From Pseudomonas sp. N040 (GTDB lineage Bacteria; Pseudomonadota; Gammaproteobacteria; Pseudomonadales; Pseudomonadaceae): a stretch of 64,000 nt of DNA. The position numbers were made by a program, and so were the translations under genes. Below, piece by piece: positions 1 through 9,089 of the stretch. The stretch is from NCBI RefSeq assembly GCF_015637705.1, contig NZ_JADOBE010000008.1, positions 62,001 to 126,000 of the forward strand. Reading direction: 5' to 3'. Numbering within the stretch: the stretch's first letter is position 1; the number at the start of each line of letters is the position of its first letter. The notes beneath the pieces were generated by a model. That model was not told the origin of the DNA. It worked only from the letters and a program-made list of their open reading frames with translations, and ran no database searches.

Positions 1-1
1 C

Positions 2-1723
2 GTCGCGCTGACCCTGTCGCCGGCGCTTGCCGTGCTGTTGATCAAGGCCAAGCACGGCGAGAAGAAAGGCTTCTACAAATGGTTCGATGACAACATGGAC
101 CGCGTCACCAACCACTATGTGGTCGGGGTGAAGTGGGTCATGCAGCACTGGAAGCTGGCCATGGCCGGTTTTGTGCTGGTGATACTGGCCACCGTGTGGT
201 TGTTCAAGTTGTTGCCGACCGCCTTCGTCCCGGCCGAGGATCAGGGCTACCTGTTCGTGCCGTACTTCCTGCCGGATTCGGCCAGTCTGGATCGCACCGA
301 AGCGATTGGGGCGCGGGTGGCCGAACTGGCCCGCCAGCACCCGGCGGTGGAGAACGTTACCCAGGTCGACGGCTACAGCCTGATCGACTCGCAAAACAAG
401 ACCAACTTTGGTCTGCTGTTCGTTTCCCTCAAGGGCTACGAGGAACGCCAGGGGCCAGGCATGCAGGCCGATGACGTGCTGGCCAAGTTGCGCAAGGAAA
501 CGGCGGGATTCCAGGATGGCCTGGTGGTGCCGTTGAACCCGCCGTCGATTCCCGGGCTGGGGGTGACTGCCGGCTTCCAGATATGGATCGAGCAGAAGGG
601 CAGTGGCAGCTTCACCGACCTGGCGGCGGTGGTCGACAAGATCATTGCCAAGGCCAAGACCCGGCCGGAGTTGGCCGGGGTTAACACCACCATCCGCGCC
701 AATGGCCAGCAGTTGTTGGTCGACGTCGACCGGGACAAGGCCGAGCTGCTTGGCGTGGCCGTGCAGGACGCCTACAACACCCTGCAAACCATGTTCGGCT
801 CGCTCTACGTCAACCAGTTCCCCAAAGACTCCCGCTTGTATCAGGTGGTGTTGCAGGCCGAGCCGAAATACCGCATGACGCCGGAAGATATCGGGCGTTT
901 CTATGTGAAGAACCGTGACGGCGACATGGTGCCGCTGTCGGCGTTGGTCACGCCCAAGTTTGTGGTGGGACCGGATCTGTCCACGCGCTTCAACAACTAC
1001 CCGGCGATTGCCATCAATGGCGCGCCTGCGCCAGGGGTCAGCTCGGGTGCGGCGCTGGAAGCGATTCGCCAGGTGGTTGAAGAGGAGATGCCCTCTGGCT
1101 ACGGCTATGACTGGGCCGGTGAGGCGCGTGAACAGGTCAGTTCGGGCTCGACCTCGGCCATCGCCTTTATCTTCGGGCTGATCTTCGTCTTCCTGATTCT
1201 GGCGGCCCAGTACGAAAGCTGGTCGCTGCCGGTGGGGGTGATGATGGCCGTGCCCTTTGCCATTCTCGGCGCGCTGATTGCCATTGCCTTGCGCGGCACG
1301 GCGAATGACCTGTACTTCCAGATCGGCCTGCTGACCCTGGTGGGCCTGGCGGCGAAAAACGCCATCCTGATTGTCGAGTTTGCCGTCGAGCTGAACCGCA
1401 AGGAAGGCATGTCCTTCTTCGATGCGGCGGCAGAAGCCGCGCGTCTGCGTCTGCGGCCGATCGTGATGACCTCGTTTGCCTTCATTCTCGGTCTGGTACC
1501 GCTGGCGATTGCCAGTGGTGCCTCGGCCAACAGCCGGCATTCGATTGGTACCGGGGTGATTGGCGGCTCACTGGCGGCGACGGTCATCGCGGTGTTCTTT
1601 ATTCCAATGTTCTACTGGTTGCTCTCCAGCGCCAGCGAAAGGGTGTTTGGCAAGGCGAACCCTCCGCAGCAGGAGCCTGTGGCTAACGCCGAGGCGAGCA
1701 CAGGCAAGGGAGAACAGCCATGA
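2..1723 (+). CDS. RND multidrug efflux inner-membrane pump, HAE1 family (5' end outside window)
   Basis: C-terminal 573 residues of a resistance-nodulation-division pump that exports hydrophobic compounds from the inner membrane and periplasm using the proton gradient. The open frame runs off the left edge, so about 450 N-terminal residues are missing. The fragment starts in the conserved LTLSPAL segment of transmembrane helix 6, continues through the second large periplasmic porter domain, and ends with the last helices. The GLAAKNAILIVEF signature, with the proton-relay lysine at 1355-1357, is intact. Its stop overlaps the ATG of the outer-membrane factor (ATGA), so the two are co-translated; the membrane-fusion adaptor gene should lie just upstream. 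MexB/MexF/TtgB-like by overall pattern, but the substrate cannot be assigned. Confidence 0.95.
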   Translation, partial: VALTLSPALAVLLIKAKHGEKKGFYKWFDDNMDRVTNHYVVGVKWVMQHWKLAMAGFVLVILATVWLFKLLPTAFVPAEDQGYLFVPYFLPDSASLDRTEAIGARVAELARQHPAVENVTQVDGYSLIDSQNKTNFGLLFVSLKGYEERQGPGMQADDVLAKLRKETAGFQDGLVVPLNPPSIPGLGVTAGFQIWIEQKGSGSFTDLAAVVDKIIAKAKTRPELAGVNTTIRANGQQLLVDVDRDKAELLGVAVQDAYNTLQTMFGSLYVNQFPKDSRLYQVVLQAEPKYRMTPEDIGRFYVKNRDGDMVPLSALVTPKFVVGPDLSTRFNNYPAIAINGAPAPGVSSGAALEAIRQVVEEEMPSGYGYDWAGEAREQVSSGSTSAIAFIFGLIFVFLILAAQYESWSLPVGVMMAVPFAILGALIAIALRGTANDLYFQIGLLTLVGLAAKNAILIVEFAVELNRKEGMSFFDAAAEAARLRLRPIVMTSFAFILGLVPLAIASGASANSRHSIGTGVIGGSLAATVIAVFFIPMFYWLLSSASERVFGKANPPQQEPVANAEASTGKGEQP

Positions 1724-3177
1724 AGTTGCGCATTCTGGTTTTGGCCATGATGGCCGCTGGCGCCTCCGGTTGCATGGTTGGCCCGGATTATCTGCGGCCG
1801 GGTATCGATACGCCTGAAGCGTATCGTTTCGAGCCCAAGCAGACGGCGCAAACAGCCGACACCGAATGGTGGAAGCAATACAACGATCCGGTACTGGATC
1901 AGCTGATCAGTGATTCGCTGGCCAACAACTGGAACGCGCAGATCGCTGCCGCTAACGTGCAGGCCGCTGCCGGGCTTCTGACCACCACCCGTGCGCCGAT
2001 CTTTCCGCAGTTCGGTTATTCGGCTGACGCCGGGCGTACCCGCTACAGCGAGTCCGGCGACGGGGCTGTCGCGCCCGGTACGGTCAATCCGCAGGACTTC
2101 AACCAGGCCGGCTTCACCGCCAGTTGGGAAATCGATCTGTGGGGGCGCATCCGGCGCCAGTCCGAGGCCGCCGAGGCCAATCTGCTGGCTACCGAGGAAG
2201 CACGGCGCGGGGTGATCCTGTCGCTGGTGTCCGGTGTGGCGACCGGCTACCTGCAATTGCGCGGCCTCGACCAGCAACTGGAAGTGGCGCGCAAGACGCT
2301 GGATGCCTACGGGCAGTCGCTGAAGTACTTCGAACTGCAGTTCAAGTATGGCCAGACCTCGGAGATGACCGTGGCCCAGGCGCGCTCCCAGTACGAGACC
2401 GCAGCCGCCGAGATTCCGCGGATCGAACAGCAGATCGTCGAACTGGAAAATGCCTTGTCCCTGCTGGCCGGGCGCAATCCCGGACCGATTCCGCGCGGCA
2501 AGCCGCTTGAGCAGATGGGCTCGCCCGCCATTCCGGCCGGTCTGCCTTCGCAGTTGCTGGAGCGCCGGCCGGACATCATGCAGGCCGAGCAGCAGTTGAT
2601 TGCGGCCAACGCGCAGATCGGTGCCGCCAAGGCGCTGTACTTTCCGTCGATCTCGCTCACCGGCAACTTCGGTGGTGCCAGTTCGGAGCTGTCTGATGTG
2701 TTCAGCGGCTCGGCGAAAACCTGGAATTACACTGGCTCGTTCATCGGCCCGATCTTCACCGCCGGCCTGATCAGTGGCCAGGTCGCCCAGGCCGAGGCCA
2801 ACCAGCAGGCGGCCTTGCTGAATTATCAGCAGGTCATTCAGGCCGCTTTCGGTGATGTCAGCAATGCATTGAGCGCGCGCGCCAGCCTGCTGCAACAGGT
2901 CGAGTCCCAGCGCAAGCAGGTAGCGGCCCTGAGTGATTACGCGCGTCTGGCGCGCTTGCAGTACGACGGCGGCTACTCGCCCTACTCGACGGTGTTGCAG
3001 GCCGAGCAGCAGCTGTTCCCGGCCCAGCTCACTCTGGCGCGCACCACCGCCAGCAGCGAAGCGGCACTGGCGGCTATCTACAAGGCGATGGGCGGTGGCT
3101 GGGTGGACAAGGCCGCGGCCATGACTAAAGCCGGAGTTTCGGTACTGGCGCCCGTTGCGAGTCCCGCGCAGCAATAG
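1720..3177 (+). CDS. Outer-membrane efflux factor, OprM/NodT-family lipoprotein
   Basis: 485-residue TolC-like channel that completes the tripartite efflux system with the upstream RND pump. The N-terminus is a lipoprotein signal with a lipobox ending in Cys18 (ASGC), followed by the MVGPDY motif typical of NodT-family factors. Two outer-membrane-efflux repeats follow (about residues 60-250 and 270-460), with the expected heptad-rich helical regions and the conserved ERRPDI segment between them. It overlaps the pump gene by four bases and is followed by an intrinsic terminator at 3216-3249, so it is the last gene of the operon. Family assignment is firm; orthology to one named Opr protein is not claimed. 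Confidence 0.95.
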   Translation: MKLRILVLAMMAAGASGCMVGPDYLRPGIDTPEAYRFEPKQTAQTADTEWWKQYNDPVLDQLISDSLANNWNAQIAAANVQAAAGLLTTTRAPIFPQFGYSADAGRTRYSESGDGAVAPGTVNPQDFNQAGFTASWEIDLWGRIRRQSEAAEANLLATEEARRGVILSLVSGVATGYLQLRGLDQQLEVARKTLDAYGQSLKYFELQFKYGQTSEMTVAQARSQYETAAAEIPRIEQQIVELENALSLLAGRNPGPIPRGKPLEQMGSPAIPAGLPSQLLERRPDIMQAEQQLIAANAQIGAAKALYFPSISLTGNFGGASSELSDVFSGSAKTWNYTGSFIGPIFTAGLISGQVAQAEANQQAALLNYQQVIQAAFGDVSNALSARASLLQQVESQRKQVAALSDYARLARLQYDGGYSPYSTVLQAEQQLFPAQLTLARTTASSEAALAAIYKAMGGGWVDKAAAMTKAGVSVLAPVASPAQQ

Positions 3178-3215
3178 TCACGCAGACTGCCCATCGGCCA
3201 TCGACGCAGAAACGC

Positions 3216-3249
3216 AAAGCCCCTGGTGCATGACGCCAGGGGCTTTTTT
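3216..3249 (+). terminator. Intrinsic terminator of the efflux operon
   Basis: An 11-bp perfect stem (3216-3226 with 3236-3246) and a 9-nt loop are followed by a run of T. It lies 39 nt after the outer-membrane-factor stop, between two convergent genes. The opposite strand has a weaker U tail, so it may work partly in both directions. Confidence 0.85.
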
Positions 3250-3281
3250 ATTTACAGCGTTGATCTGGCGGGCGATGCGTT

Positions 3282-4709
3282 TTACCGGACGCGCACAATC
3301 TGCGGCGGCATCCAGCTGCCGTCGAGAATCGACGGATTCTTCTCCTTCGGCCAATACATACGCAGCATCGGGATGAACTCCCCTTGCGGTGCCGGCAGCC
3401 AGTTGGATTCCTTGTCCTTGCCCGGCGACTCCCTCTGGAAGTACAGCGTGGTCGAGCCATCGACATTGGTCTTGAGGTTGTCGCGAGGGCTGACGGTGAA
3501 CTTGTTGAGCGCATTGGGCACGAACCACCACCCTTGGTCGATCATGTACATTGTGAAGGACCAGAAACCGTTCGCCGGTGGAAGCTGACCCTTGGCAAAG
3601 GTGATCGTGTAGTTGTTGGCGCCGGTCAGCGTCTGACCATCGGCATCAATCGTTGTGTAGGGATAGACCGCGTCTTCCTGCAGGTTGGCCGGCCAGCCGA
3701 AGGCAGCCACCACCGCGCGTTTCATGTAGTCAGTACCGTACTGACCCAGTCCCTTGGTGATCTGCCAGCCATCGACCACCGTGCCAAGGCTCTTTTGGTT
3801 GGCGCCGATGGTATCGAGCGCCGTCTTGGGCAGGTCTTTCAGCGCAGCTTGCACGGCCGGATCAAGCTTGGCCAGCTCAAAGGGCTTGCACGGCGCGAAT
3901 CCGATCCTGGCGAAACGCCCCAGCGTCGGCGCATCGGCCGCGTAGGCCGGAGCGTCCTTGCACATACGCTGGCTCAGCCAGTTGAAGTAACCTTCAGTGC
4001 CCATCGCCAGAATAACCGCCTGTGGCTTGTCGGACATGGAAATGCCAGGGTTTGCATCAACCGCCGGAGCCACTGGCGTGTATGGCTTGCCCCAGGCCGA
4101 GAGCGGGGTGATCTTGTATTGAGCCTGCAGCGCGTTGACCGCCGCATAGTCAGCATCGGTGCCATCAGCATAGGTACGGCCAAGGATCAGCATGTAACGT
4201 GATCCGAACCTGTAGTGCGTCATGCCCTTGGGCACCTCGCCCTTCCAGTCCGGACCGGTGAGCAGGAAGTTGCCGGCCTTGCCGCCGGTTGTACGAGATC
4301 CAGGGCTCTGGAGGATGGACATCCACAGGTCGTACATGGGGAACAGAAAGTAGCGATTACCCATGTCGGGATGGCTGAATACCTGCGGCTCGGACAGGTC
4401 AATCCAGCCGGCTGAATACAGGGTGTCGGCATTGGGTGCCGACACGCCGCGGTAGTCTCCCGGCGGGTAGCGTTTGATATTTATAAATTGCCCCAGAGGT
4501 GCATGCAGGCCTTCAGCCTTGTCCACATTGGACATCTGGATGCGCGTGACGTCAGTGGTGACCAGCGAGTAGCCGTAGACGTAGGCGTCAGTGGCGATCT
4601 GCTGTGCTTCGCTGGCGGACAGTTCTCCTGCCAATGTGGTCTGCAGGCTTGTAGCGCTCAGGGCTGCCAGCGTTATCGCGGATAGCTGCAGGGTTTTTTT
4701 GATTGGCAT
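3282..4709 (-). CDS. Exported DUF1254/DUF1214 domain protein
   Basis: 475-residue secreted protein of unknown biochemical role. The chosen ATG gives a clean signal peptide (lysines 4-5, hydrophobic core 8-22, likely cleavage near Ala27) and has a GAGAGG ribosome site; an in-frame upstream extension lacks these. The N-terminal half is a DUF1254 domain with the hallmark NADTLYS segment at residues 93-99. The C-terminal third (about 355-465) is a DUF1214 domain containing the GFWSFTMY-like and YFQRESPG segments. Two-domain proteins of this type are common in Proteobacteria and lack a settled function. It is divergent from an AraC-family regulator gene that probably controls it. Confidence 0.88.
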   Translation of the reverse strand: MPIKKTLQLSAITLAALSATSLQTTLAGELSASEAQQIATDAYVYGYSLVTTDVTRIQMSNVDKAEGLHAPLGQFINIKRYPPGDYRGVSAPNADTLYSAGWIDLSEPQVFSHPDMGNRYFLFPMYDLWMSILQSPGSRTTGGKAGNFLLTGPDWKGEVPKGMTHYRFGSRYMLILGRTYADGTDADYAAVNALQAQYKITPLSAWGKPYTPVAPAVDANPGISMSDKPQAVILAMGTEGYFNWLSQRMCKDAPAYAADAPTLGRFARIGFAPCKPFELAKLDPAVQAALKDLPKTALDTIGANQKSLGTVVDGWQITKGLGQYGTDYMKRAVVAAFGWPANLQEDAVYPYTTIDADGQTLTGANNYTITFAKGQLPPANGFWSFTMYMIDQGWWFVPNALNKFTVSPRDNLKTNVDGSTTLYFQRESPGKDKESNWLPAPQGEFIPMLRMYWPKEKNPSILDGSWMPPQIVRVR

Positions 4710-4870
4710 TGAGGGTACCTCTCGATAGCTGGTCAGTAGTGACGGACTCGCGGGTAATCCGTGAATGGTTGCTGGATATCCAGGCAATGGCGCTGGGGCT
4801 ATGCCTGCTGGCATGCAGGCATTCGGGCGGTAACCGCCAGCGGCGACGGTCGATGCTGCGCGTGTTCCAG

Positions 4871-4907
4871 GCGCTTAAAATGCTAAGTTGTCAGAAGCGC
4901 TTTTCAA
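4871..4907 (-). promoter_or_regulatory. Candidate promoter and operator of the DUF1254 gene
   Basis: On the minus strand a -35-like hexamer TTGAAA (4907-4902) and a -10-like TAGCAT (4885-4880) are 16 nt apart. The spacer carries an AAGCGCTT palindrome (4895-4902), with a further GCGCTT at 4871-4876 forming an inverted pair. The site lies in the divergent intergenic region shared with the AraC gene, where an AraC-controlled operator would be expected. Pattern reading only. Confidence 0.35.
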
Positions 4908-4946
4908 TTGATTACGGTGGTTATTTTTTGACAAATGGAGACAAAA

Positions 4947-6050
4947 ATGAACCCGAAAGGCGGCGGACTGGAAGCCGCGCAGGCTCCCGGTGACCATCAA
5001 GGCACGGGGCGCGGACTGGGGCGGCCAGCAATTTTGGATTCCGTGCGCCGTGTTGGTGGTGCGCTTGCCCTGCCACAAGTTTTGGCCGGGGACGGGGTTG
5101 ATCCCTATGTCCTGCTGGCCGAGTTCGGCTTGGCACCAATGACGTTCAGTGATGCCGAGAACCTGATTCCGGCGAACCTGATCGGTCGCCTGGGCGCGCG
5201 TGCGGTCGAACTCACTGGGCTGGCCGATTTTGGCCTGCGTGTGGGCATGCAGACGAACCTGCGGGCGCTTGGTCTGCTAGGTTATCTGGCGACCAGCGCG
5301 GAGACGGTCGAGGCCGCCCTCAACTGCATTACCGACTTCTACCAGATCCAGAATCAGGCGGTGGTACCGTTTCTCTCACGGCGTGGCAGCGATGCGGTAT
5401 TCGGCTACGACGTGCTGGATCCGGCCAGTCCCGGCGCAGATCAGCTCACCTTCGGTTCGCTGGCGAGCATGCTTAACTTCCTTCGCGAACTCTGTGGTCC
5501 AGGGTTCCGACCGCGCGAAGTGTGCTTCGCCTATGCCGCGCCCGCTGATACATCGCTGTTTCGCAGTGTCTTCGGCGCTAACCTGCGTTTCAGCAGTTCC
5601 AGCAGCGCAATGCTGTTCGATGCCGCCTACCTTGATCGCCGTCCGCCTGGAGCGGACCCGGTACTGCACGGGCTGCTGCTGAGCCAGGCACGTCAGCAGA
5701 ACAGTAGCGGCAATCACCTCCAGGTGATGGGGCGCATCTCCCGAGTGATGCAGGCCTTGCTGGCTGCTGGTCGTTTCAGCGAGGAGGAAGTGGCGTGCTG
5801 TTTCGGCATGAACCGGCGCACGCTATCGCGGCGGCTGCGGGCGGGCGGTATCACCTACCAGACGTTGCTCGACCAGGTCCGCTTTGATCTGGCCCGACAA
5901 CTGCTTGGGGACTCCCGCGTGGCTATGATTGAAATCGCCAGCCAGCTGGGCTTTGCCGATACCGTCACCTTCACCCGCGCCTTCCGCCGCTGGTCCGGCA
6001 CGACCCCTGGACGCTGGCGTCGCGAAGAGCAATCGGCGCGGTTGTCGTAG
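4947..6050 (+). CDS. AraC-family transcriptional regulator (arabinose-binding-like N-domain)
   Basis: 367-residue regulator. The ATG at 4947 is preferred over one 12 nt upstream because a GGAG sits six bases before it. The N-terminal about 200 residues resemble the ligand-binding 'arabinose-binding domain of AraC' family found in OruR/ArgR-like pseudomonad regulators. The C-terminal about 100 residues hold two helix-turn-helix motifs, the second around IASQLGFADTVTFTRAFRRW, ending in the usual GTTPGRWR. It is transcribed divergently from the DUF1254 protein gene across about 240 bp of relatively AT-rich DNA, which makes that gene the most likely target. The ligand is unknown. Confidence 0.9.
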   Translation: MNPKGGGLEAAQAPGDHQGTGRGLGRPAILDSVRRVGGALALPQVLAGDGVDPYVLLAEFGLAPMTFSDAENLIPANLIGRLGARAVELTGLADFGLRVGMQTNLRALGLLGYLATSAETVEAALNCITDFYQIQNQAVVPFLSRRGSDAVFGYDVLDPASPGADQLTFGSLASMLNFLRELCGPGFRPREVCFAYAAPADTSLFRSVFGANLRFSSSSSAMLFDAAYLDRRPPGADPVLHGLLLSQARQQNSSGNHLQVMGRISRVMQALLAAGRFSEEEVACCFGMNRRTLSRRLRAGGITYQTLLDQVRFDLARQLLGDSRVAMIEIASQLGFADTVTFTRAFRRWSGTTPGRWRREEQSARLS

Positions 6051-6125
6051 TGGTGCAGCGCAGAGATTGTCCCTGTCATCTTTACGCAGGCATGATTAGC
6101 CCAGAATTTGACCAGGTTGCTTGGC

Positions 6126-7598
6126 ATGAGTACCGAACGGAACGCATTTATCACCGTCGATAGCCCCGAGCAGGCAGTGGACCACCTGGCTGCACTTTAC
6201 GCACAGGCGAGTGACGCCCTGAGTCAGGCGCTTGGGCGCTATCTGCGAGAACGCGTGGAGCCCGATGAGCACCAGCGCAAGCGCTTCCGCTACCCGCTGC
6301 TGCGCCTGACCTATCGCTGCCAGGGCGAAGTCCCGAGCACGGTGCGTGCCTACGCCAAGGTGCAGACACCCGGGACCTACAGCGTCAGCGTGACCCAGCC
6401 GCAGGCGTTCCGCCGTTACCTGCTCGACCAGCTTGGCCCGCTGATGCAGGACTTCACCCTGCTGGTCGAGGTCGGGCCGAGCGAGCAGAGCATCCCCTAT
6501 CCCTATGTGGTCGAGCAGGGCGACGAGCTGGCCGGCTCCGGGGTGACAGCGGCCGAGCTGGCCCGGGTGTTCCCCAGTACCGACCTGTCGGCGGCCACCG
6601 ACAGCGTGGCCGATGGGCTCTTTGTGCGCGACGATCCCGAACAGCTGCCGCTGGCGCTGTTCGATGCGGCGCGGGTGGATTTCTCGCTCAAGCGCCTGCA
6701 GCACTACACCGGCAGCGACTGGCGGCATGTGCAGCCGTGGATATTGCTGACCAACTACCACCGCTATGTTGACCAGTTCATTCGCCACGGTCTGGCGCAG
6801 TTGCGCGACAACCCTCGTTTCGTGCGCATGGTGCTGCCGGGCAATGTGATCATCGAGCGCGGCACCACTGAGGCAGACGCCCAGGCGGTAGCCGATGCGG
6901 TGGTCTGGCACCGTTACCAGATGCCGGCCTATCACCTGCTGGCCGAGGATGGTCATGGCGTAACGCTGGTGAATATTGGTGTCGGCCCGTCCAACGCGAA
7001 GAACATCACCGACCATCTGGCCGTATTGCGCCCGCACTGCTGGCTGATGATCGGCCACTGTGGCGGCCTGCGGCAGTCGCAGACCATCGGTGACTACGTG
7101 CTGGCGCATGCCTACATGCGTCGCGACGGCATCCTCGACCGGGTGCTGCCGACCAATATCCCGATTCCAGCCTTGGCCGAAGTGCAGCAGGCGCTGCAGG
7201 AGGCCGCCGCGCAGGTCACCGGCGAGCGTGGCGAGGCACTGAAGAAGCGCCTGCGCACCGGCACCGTGCTGACCTACGACGACCGCAACTGGGAGTTGCA
7301 CTGGGCCCACGAGCGGGCGCTGATCAACCTGGCGCGGGCGGTGGCTGTGGACATGGAAAGCGGCACCGTCGCCGCCCAGGGTTATCGCTTGCGGGTGCCC
7401 TACGGCACCCTGCTGTGCGTCTCGGACAAGCCGCTGCACAGCGAGATCAAACTGCCCGGCGCCGCTGGTGTGTTCTACGAGAAAGCGGTCAGCCAGCACC
7501 TGCAGATCGGCCTGGCCGCCCTTGATCTGCTGCGTAGCCAGCTAGAGTCGCTGCACTCGCGCAAGCTGCGCAGCTTCGACGAACCGCCGTTTCGCTAA
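6126..7598 (+). CDS. amn: AMP nucleosidase
   Basis: 490-residue enzyme hydrolysing AMP to adenine and ribose 5-phosphate, a regulator of the adenylate pool. The N-terminal region is the AMP-nucleosidase-specific domain. The C-terminal half is a nucleoside phosphorylase-like domain with GVGPSNAKNITDHLA and, near the end, the MESGTVAAQGYR motif containing the purine-binding Glu. Length matches the E. coli enzyme (484). The ATG at 6126 is used; an in-frame TTG 18 nt upstream is less likely. The ribosome site is weak. It marks the left boundary of the inserted-looking module that follows. Confidence 0.93.
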   Translation: MSTERNAFITVDSPEQAVDHLAALYAQASDALSQALGRYLRERVEPDEHQRKRFRYPLLRLTYRCQGEVPSTVRAYAKVQTPGTYSVSVTQPQAFRRYLLDQLGPLMQDFTLLVEVGPSEQSIPYPYVVEQGDELAGSGVTAAELARVFPSTDLSAATDSVADGLFVRDDPEQLPLALFDAARVDFSLKRLQHYTGSDWRHVQPWILLTNYHRYVDQFIRHGLAQLRDNPRFVRMVLPGNVIIERGTTEADAQAVADAVVWHRYQMPAYHLLAEDGHGVTLVNIGVGPSNAKNITDHLAVLRPHCWLMIGHCGGLRQSQTIGDYVLAHAYMRRDGILDRVLPTNIPIPALAEVQQALQEAAAQVTGERGEALKKRLRTGTVLTYDDRNWELHWAHERALINLARAVAVDMESGTVAAQGYRLRVPYGTLLCVSDKPLHSEIKLPGAAGVFYEKAVSQHLQIGLAALDLLRSQLESLHSRKLRSFDEPPFR

Positions 7599-7614
7599 GC
7601 TGCGCGGCAGCGCC

Positions 7615-8676
7615 TCAACTGGCGCCGAGGCGTTGCCGGCGGAACTCGCTGGGGGTCATGCCGAGCTGGGCGCGGAAGGCGCGGTTGAACGGGGTGATCG
7701 AGGCGAAACCGACATCCAGCGCGATGCTCAGCACCGGCAGGCGCCGGCGCGCGGGGTCGGCGAGTTGCTCGCAGGCGGCCTGGATGCGGAACTGGTTGAG
7801 GTAGGCGTTGAAGTTGCGCTGGCCGAGCGAGCCGTTGATCAGGCGGCGCAGGCGGTACTCGGCGACACCCAGGTGGCTGGCCAGGTCGGCCACGCTGAGG
7901 CTTTCCCGGCGCCACAGTTGCTGTTCGTCCATGGCTTGGCGCAGGCGCTCGAGTGTGGCCTTTTCCTCAAGCAGCACCTCGGGCTCTGCCGCTACAGCGC
8001 CAGGGCTTTGCGCTCGCGGTGTCTGCGGGCTCAGCAGTTCCAGCATATTTTCCAGGCGCAGGCTGATCCACAGGGCGAACAGCGCGATGCCGGCCAATTT
8101 GATCAGATCCCGATAGGGCAGCGTCTCGACGTTTACGCCCAGGTTCAACAGCTGGAAAGCGATGATGTACACACCGATGCCCGGCCCCAGCCACAGCCGA
8201 AGGTTGCGGCGCTCGATCAGCAGGTCCGCGCCGTGCTGGTGCCAGCTCAGCCAGATCACATGGGCGGCCATCAGGCCGGCCAGGCCTTGCTGCAGCACGA
8301 GCAGGTAGTGCAGGACCGGTGCAGACAGCCCGGCATGGTCGATCAGCAGGCTTAGCCCGATGATCAGAGGCAGCGGCGCCAGATACAGCGGGCGCCAGCG
8401 AAAGCTGTCGTTGAACAGGTTCTGGCCGAGCAGCCAGAACACTGTTGGGGCCAGACTGTCCAGTAGTCGCAATGGCACTTGCAACGCCGCCGGCAAGTGT
8501 TGGCCGAAGCTGCCGGAGCTCAACAGGTAACCCGCGGTGCATGACACCAGGCCGAGACATAGCAGGCGGCTGGCCTGATGTGGCGGCTGCAGCAGGCGCA
8601 GGGCGAGCAGCAGCAGAAGCGCCAGGCCGCCGCCGCGCAGCATGGGGTCGAGGTTCTGTTCCAGCTCAGGGAGCAT
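7615..8676 (-). CDS. Membrane-anchored AraC-type transcriptional regulator, copy 1
   Basis: 353-residue protein with an unusual architecture: residues about 14-215 form some seven hydrophobic segments, then a short Ala/Pro linker, then an AraC helix-turn-helix domain (about 250-350) with ASHLGVAEYRLRRLING and ALDVGFASITPFNRAF. This looks like a membrane sensor fused directly to a DNA-binding domain. It is clearly paralogous to the gene at 10293-11363; the DNA-binding domains are near identical and the membrane halves diverged. Its start overlaps the 83-residue membrane protein gene by 11 bases, so the two are co-translated. The signal sensed is unknown. The gene ends 16 nt from the convergent amn stop. 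Confidence 0.88.
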   Translation of the reverse strand: MLPELEQNLDPMLRGGGLALLLLLALRLLQPPHQASRLLCLGLVSCTAGYLLSSGSFGQHLPAALQVPLRLLDSLAPTVFWLLGQNLFNDSFRWRPLYLAPLPLIIGLSLLIDHAGLSAPVLHYLLVLQQGLAGLMAAHVIWLSWHQHGADLLIERRNLRLWLGPGIGVYIIAFQLLNLGVNVETLPYRDLIKLAGIALFALWISLRLENMLELLSPQTPRAQSPGAVAAEPEVLLEEKATLERLRQAMDEQQLWRRESLSVADLASHLGVAEYRLRRLINGSLGQRNFNAYLNQFRIQAACEQLADPARRRLPVLSIALDVGFASITPFNRAFRAQLGMTPSEFRRQRLGAS

Positions 8677-8917
8677 TCGTCAGCGTTCGTCCGGTCAGGT
8701 GGAGCTCGGGCTGAATTGTCTGTGCCGGCACCCGCCCCATGGCGTTGGCGCTGGCGTGCCAGTCCTGCCCCAGCACCCACAGGGTGCCGAGCAGGCAGAT
8801 GCAGATTAGCAGGCTGCCGAGCAGCAGGGCAGCCTTGCCGGGGATGGCTGCGCTGCCGGGAGTTGCCGCGCTGCGTTGTGCCAGATGCTGCTGGATGTGC
8901 CGGGTATGGATGGACAT
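8666..8917 (-). CDS. Small single-helix membrane protein (83 residues), unknown function
   Basis: Not recognised as a known family. A basic, Ala-rich N-terminus (1-28) is followed by one strongly hydrophobic segment (about 29-50), then a polar about 33-residue tail containing several Trp/His and Thr residues; topology is probably N-in, C-out. A GGAGG-like ribosome site precedes the ATG by about nine bases. It overlaps the start of membrane-anchored AraC regulator 1 by 11 bases, which argues it is real and functionally tied to that regulator, possibly as a sensing or inhibitory partner (inference). Its leader shares a conserved element with the leader of the 55-residue protein at 10019-10186. 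Confidence 0.7.
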   Translation of the reverse strand: MSIHTRHIQQHLAQRSAATPGSAAIPGKAALLLGSLLICICLLGTLWVLGQDWHASANAMGRVPAQTIQPELHLTGRTLTNAP

Positions 8918-9005
8918 GGTCGAAGCCTCCGTTGGGGTACGCCAGCACTGTCACCCTTGCGGCGGTTCGGGTCTGGGCGAATCAGGAAAAACCCGCGGCG
9001 AATTT

Positions 9006-9024
9006 GAAATCGCTCAGAGATTGC
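9006..9024. promoter_or_regulatory. Conserved leader element, copy A
   Basis: A 19-nt partial inverted repeat of form GAAAT(C/T)GC-N-CAG-NN-ATT-N-C, with 14 of 19 bases shared with copy B at 10276-10294. Its left edge is 89 nt upstream of the 83-residue gene start; copy B is 90 nt upstream of the 55-residue gene. Similarity of about 70% extends about 25 nt further upstream, through a shared CGCCAAGC. Candidate binding site for one or both local AraC regulators. Confidence 0.45.
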
Positions 9025-9089
9025 ACTTTCCGCCAAGCCTTCGCGGCGTGCTGCGACACCAGCCCGACCATGCGGGGGCTGCCGAACCG

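Noticed and set aside
1612..3174. Long minus-strand open frame opposite the outer-membrane factor gene
   Set aside because: Arg/Gln/Gly-rich translation without domains, typical antisense shadow of GC-rich coding DNA.
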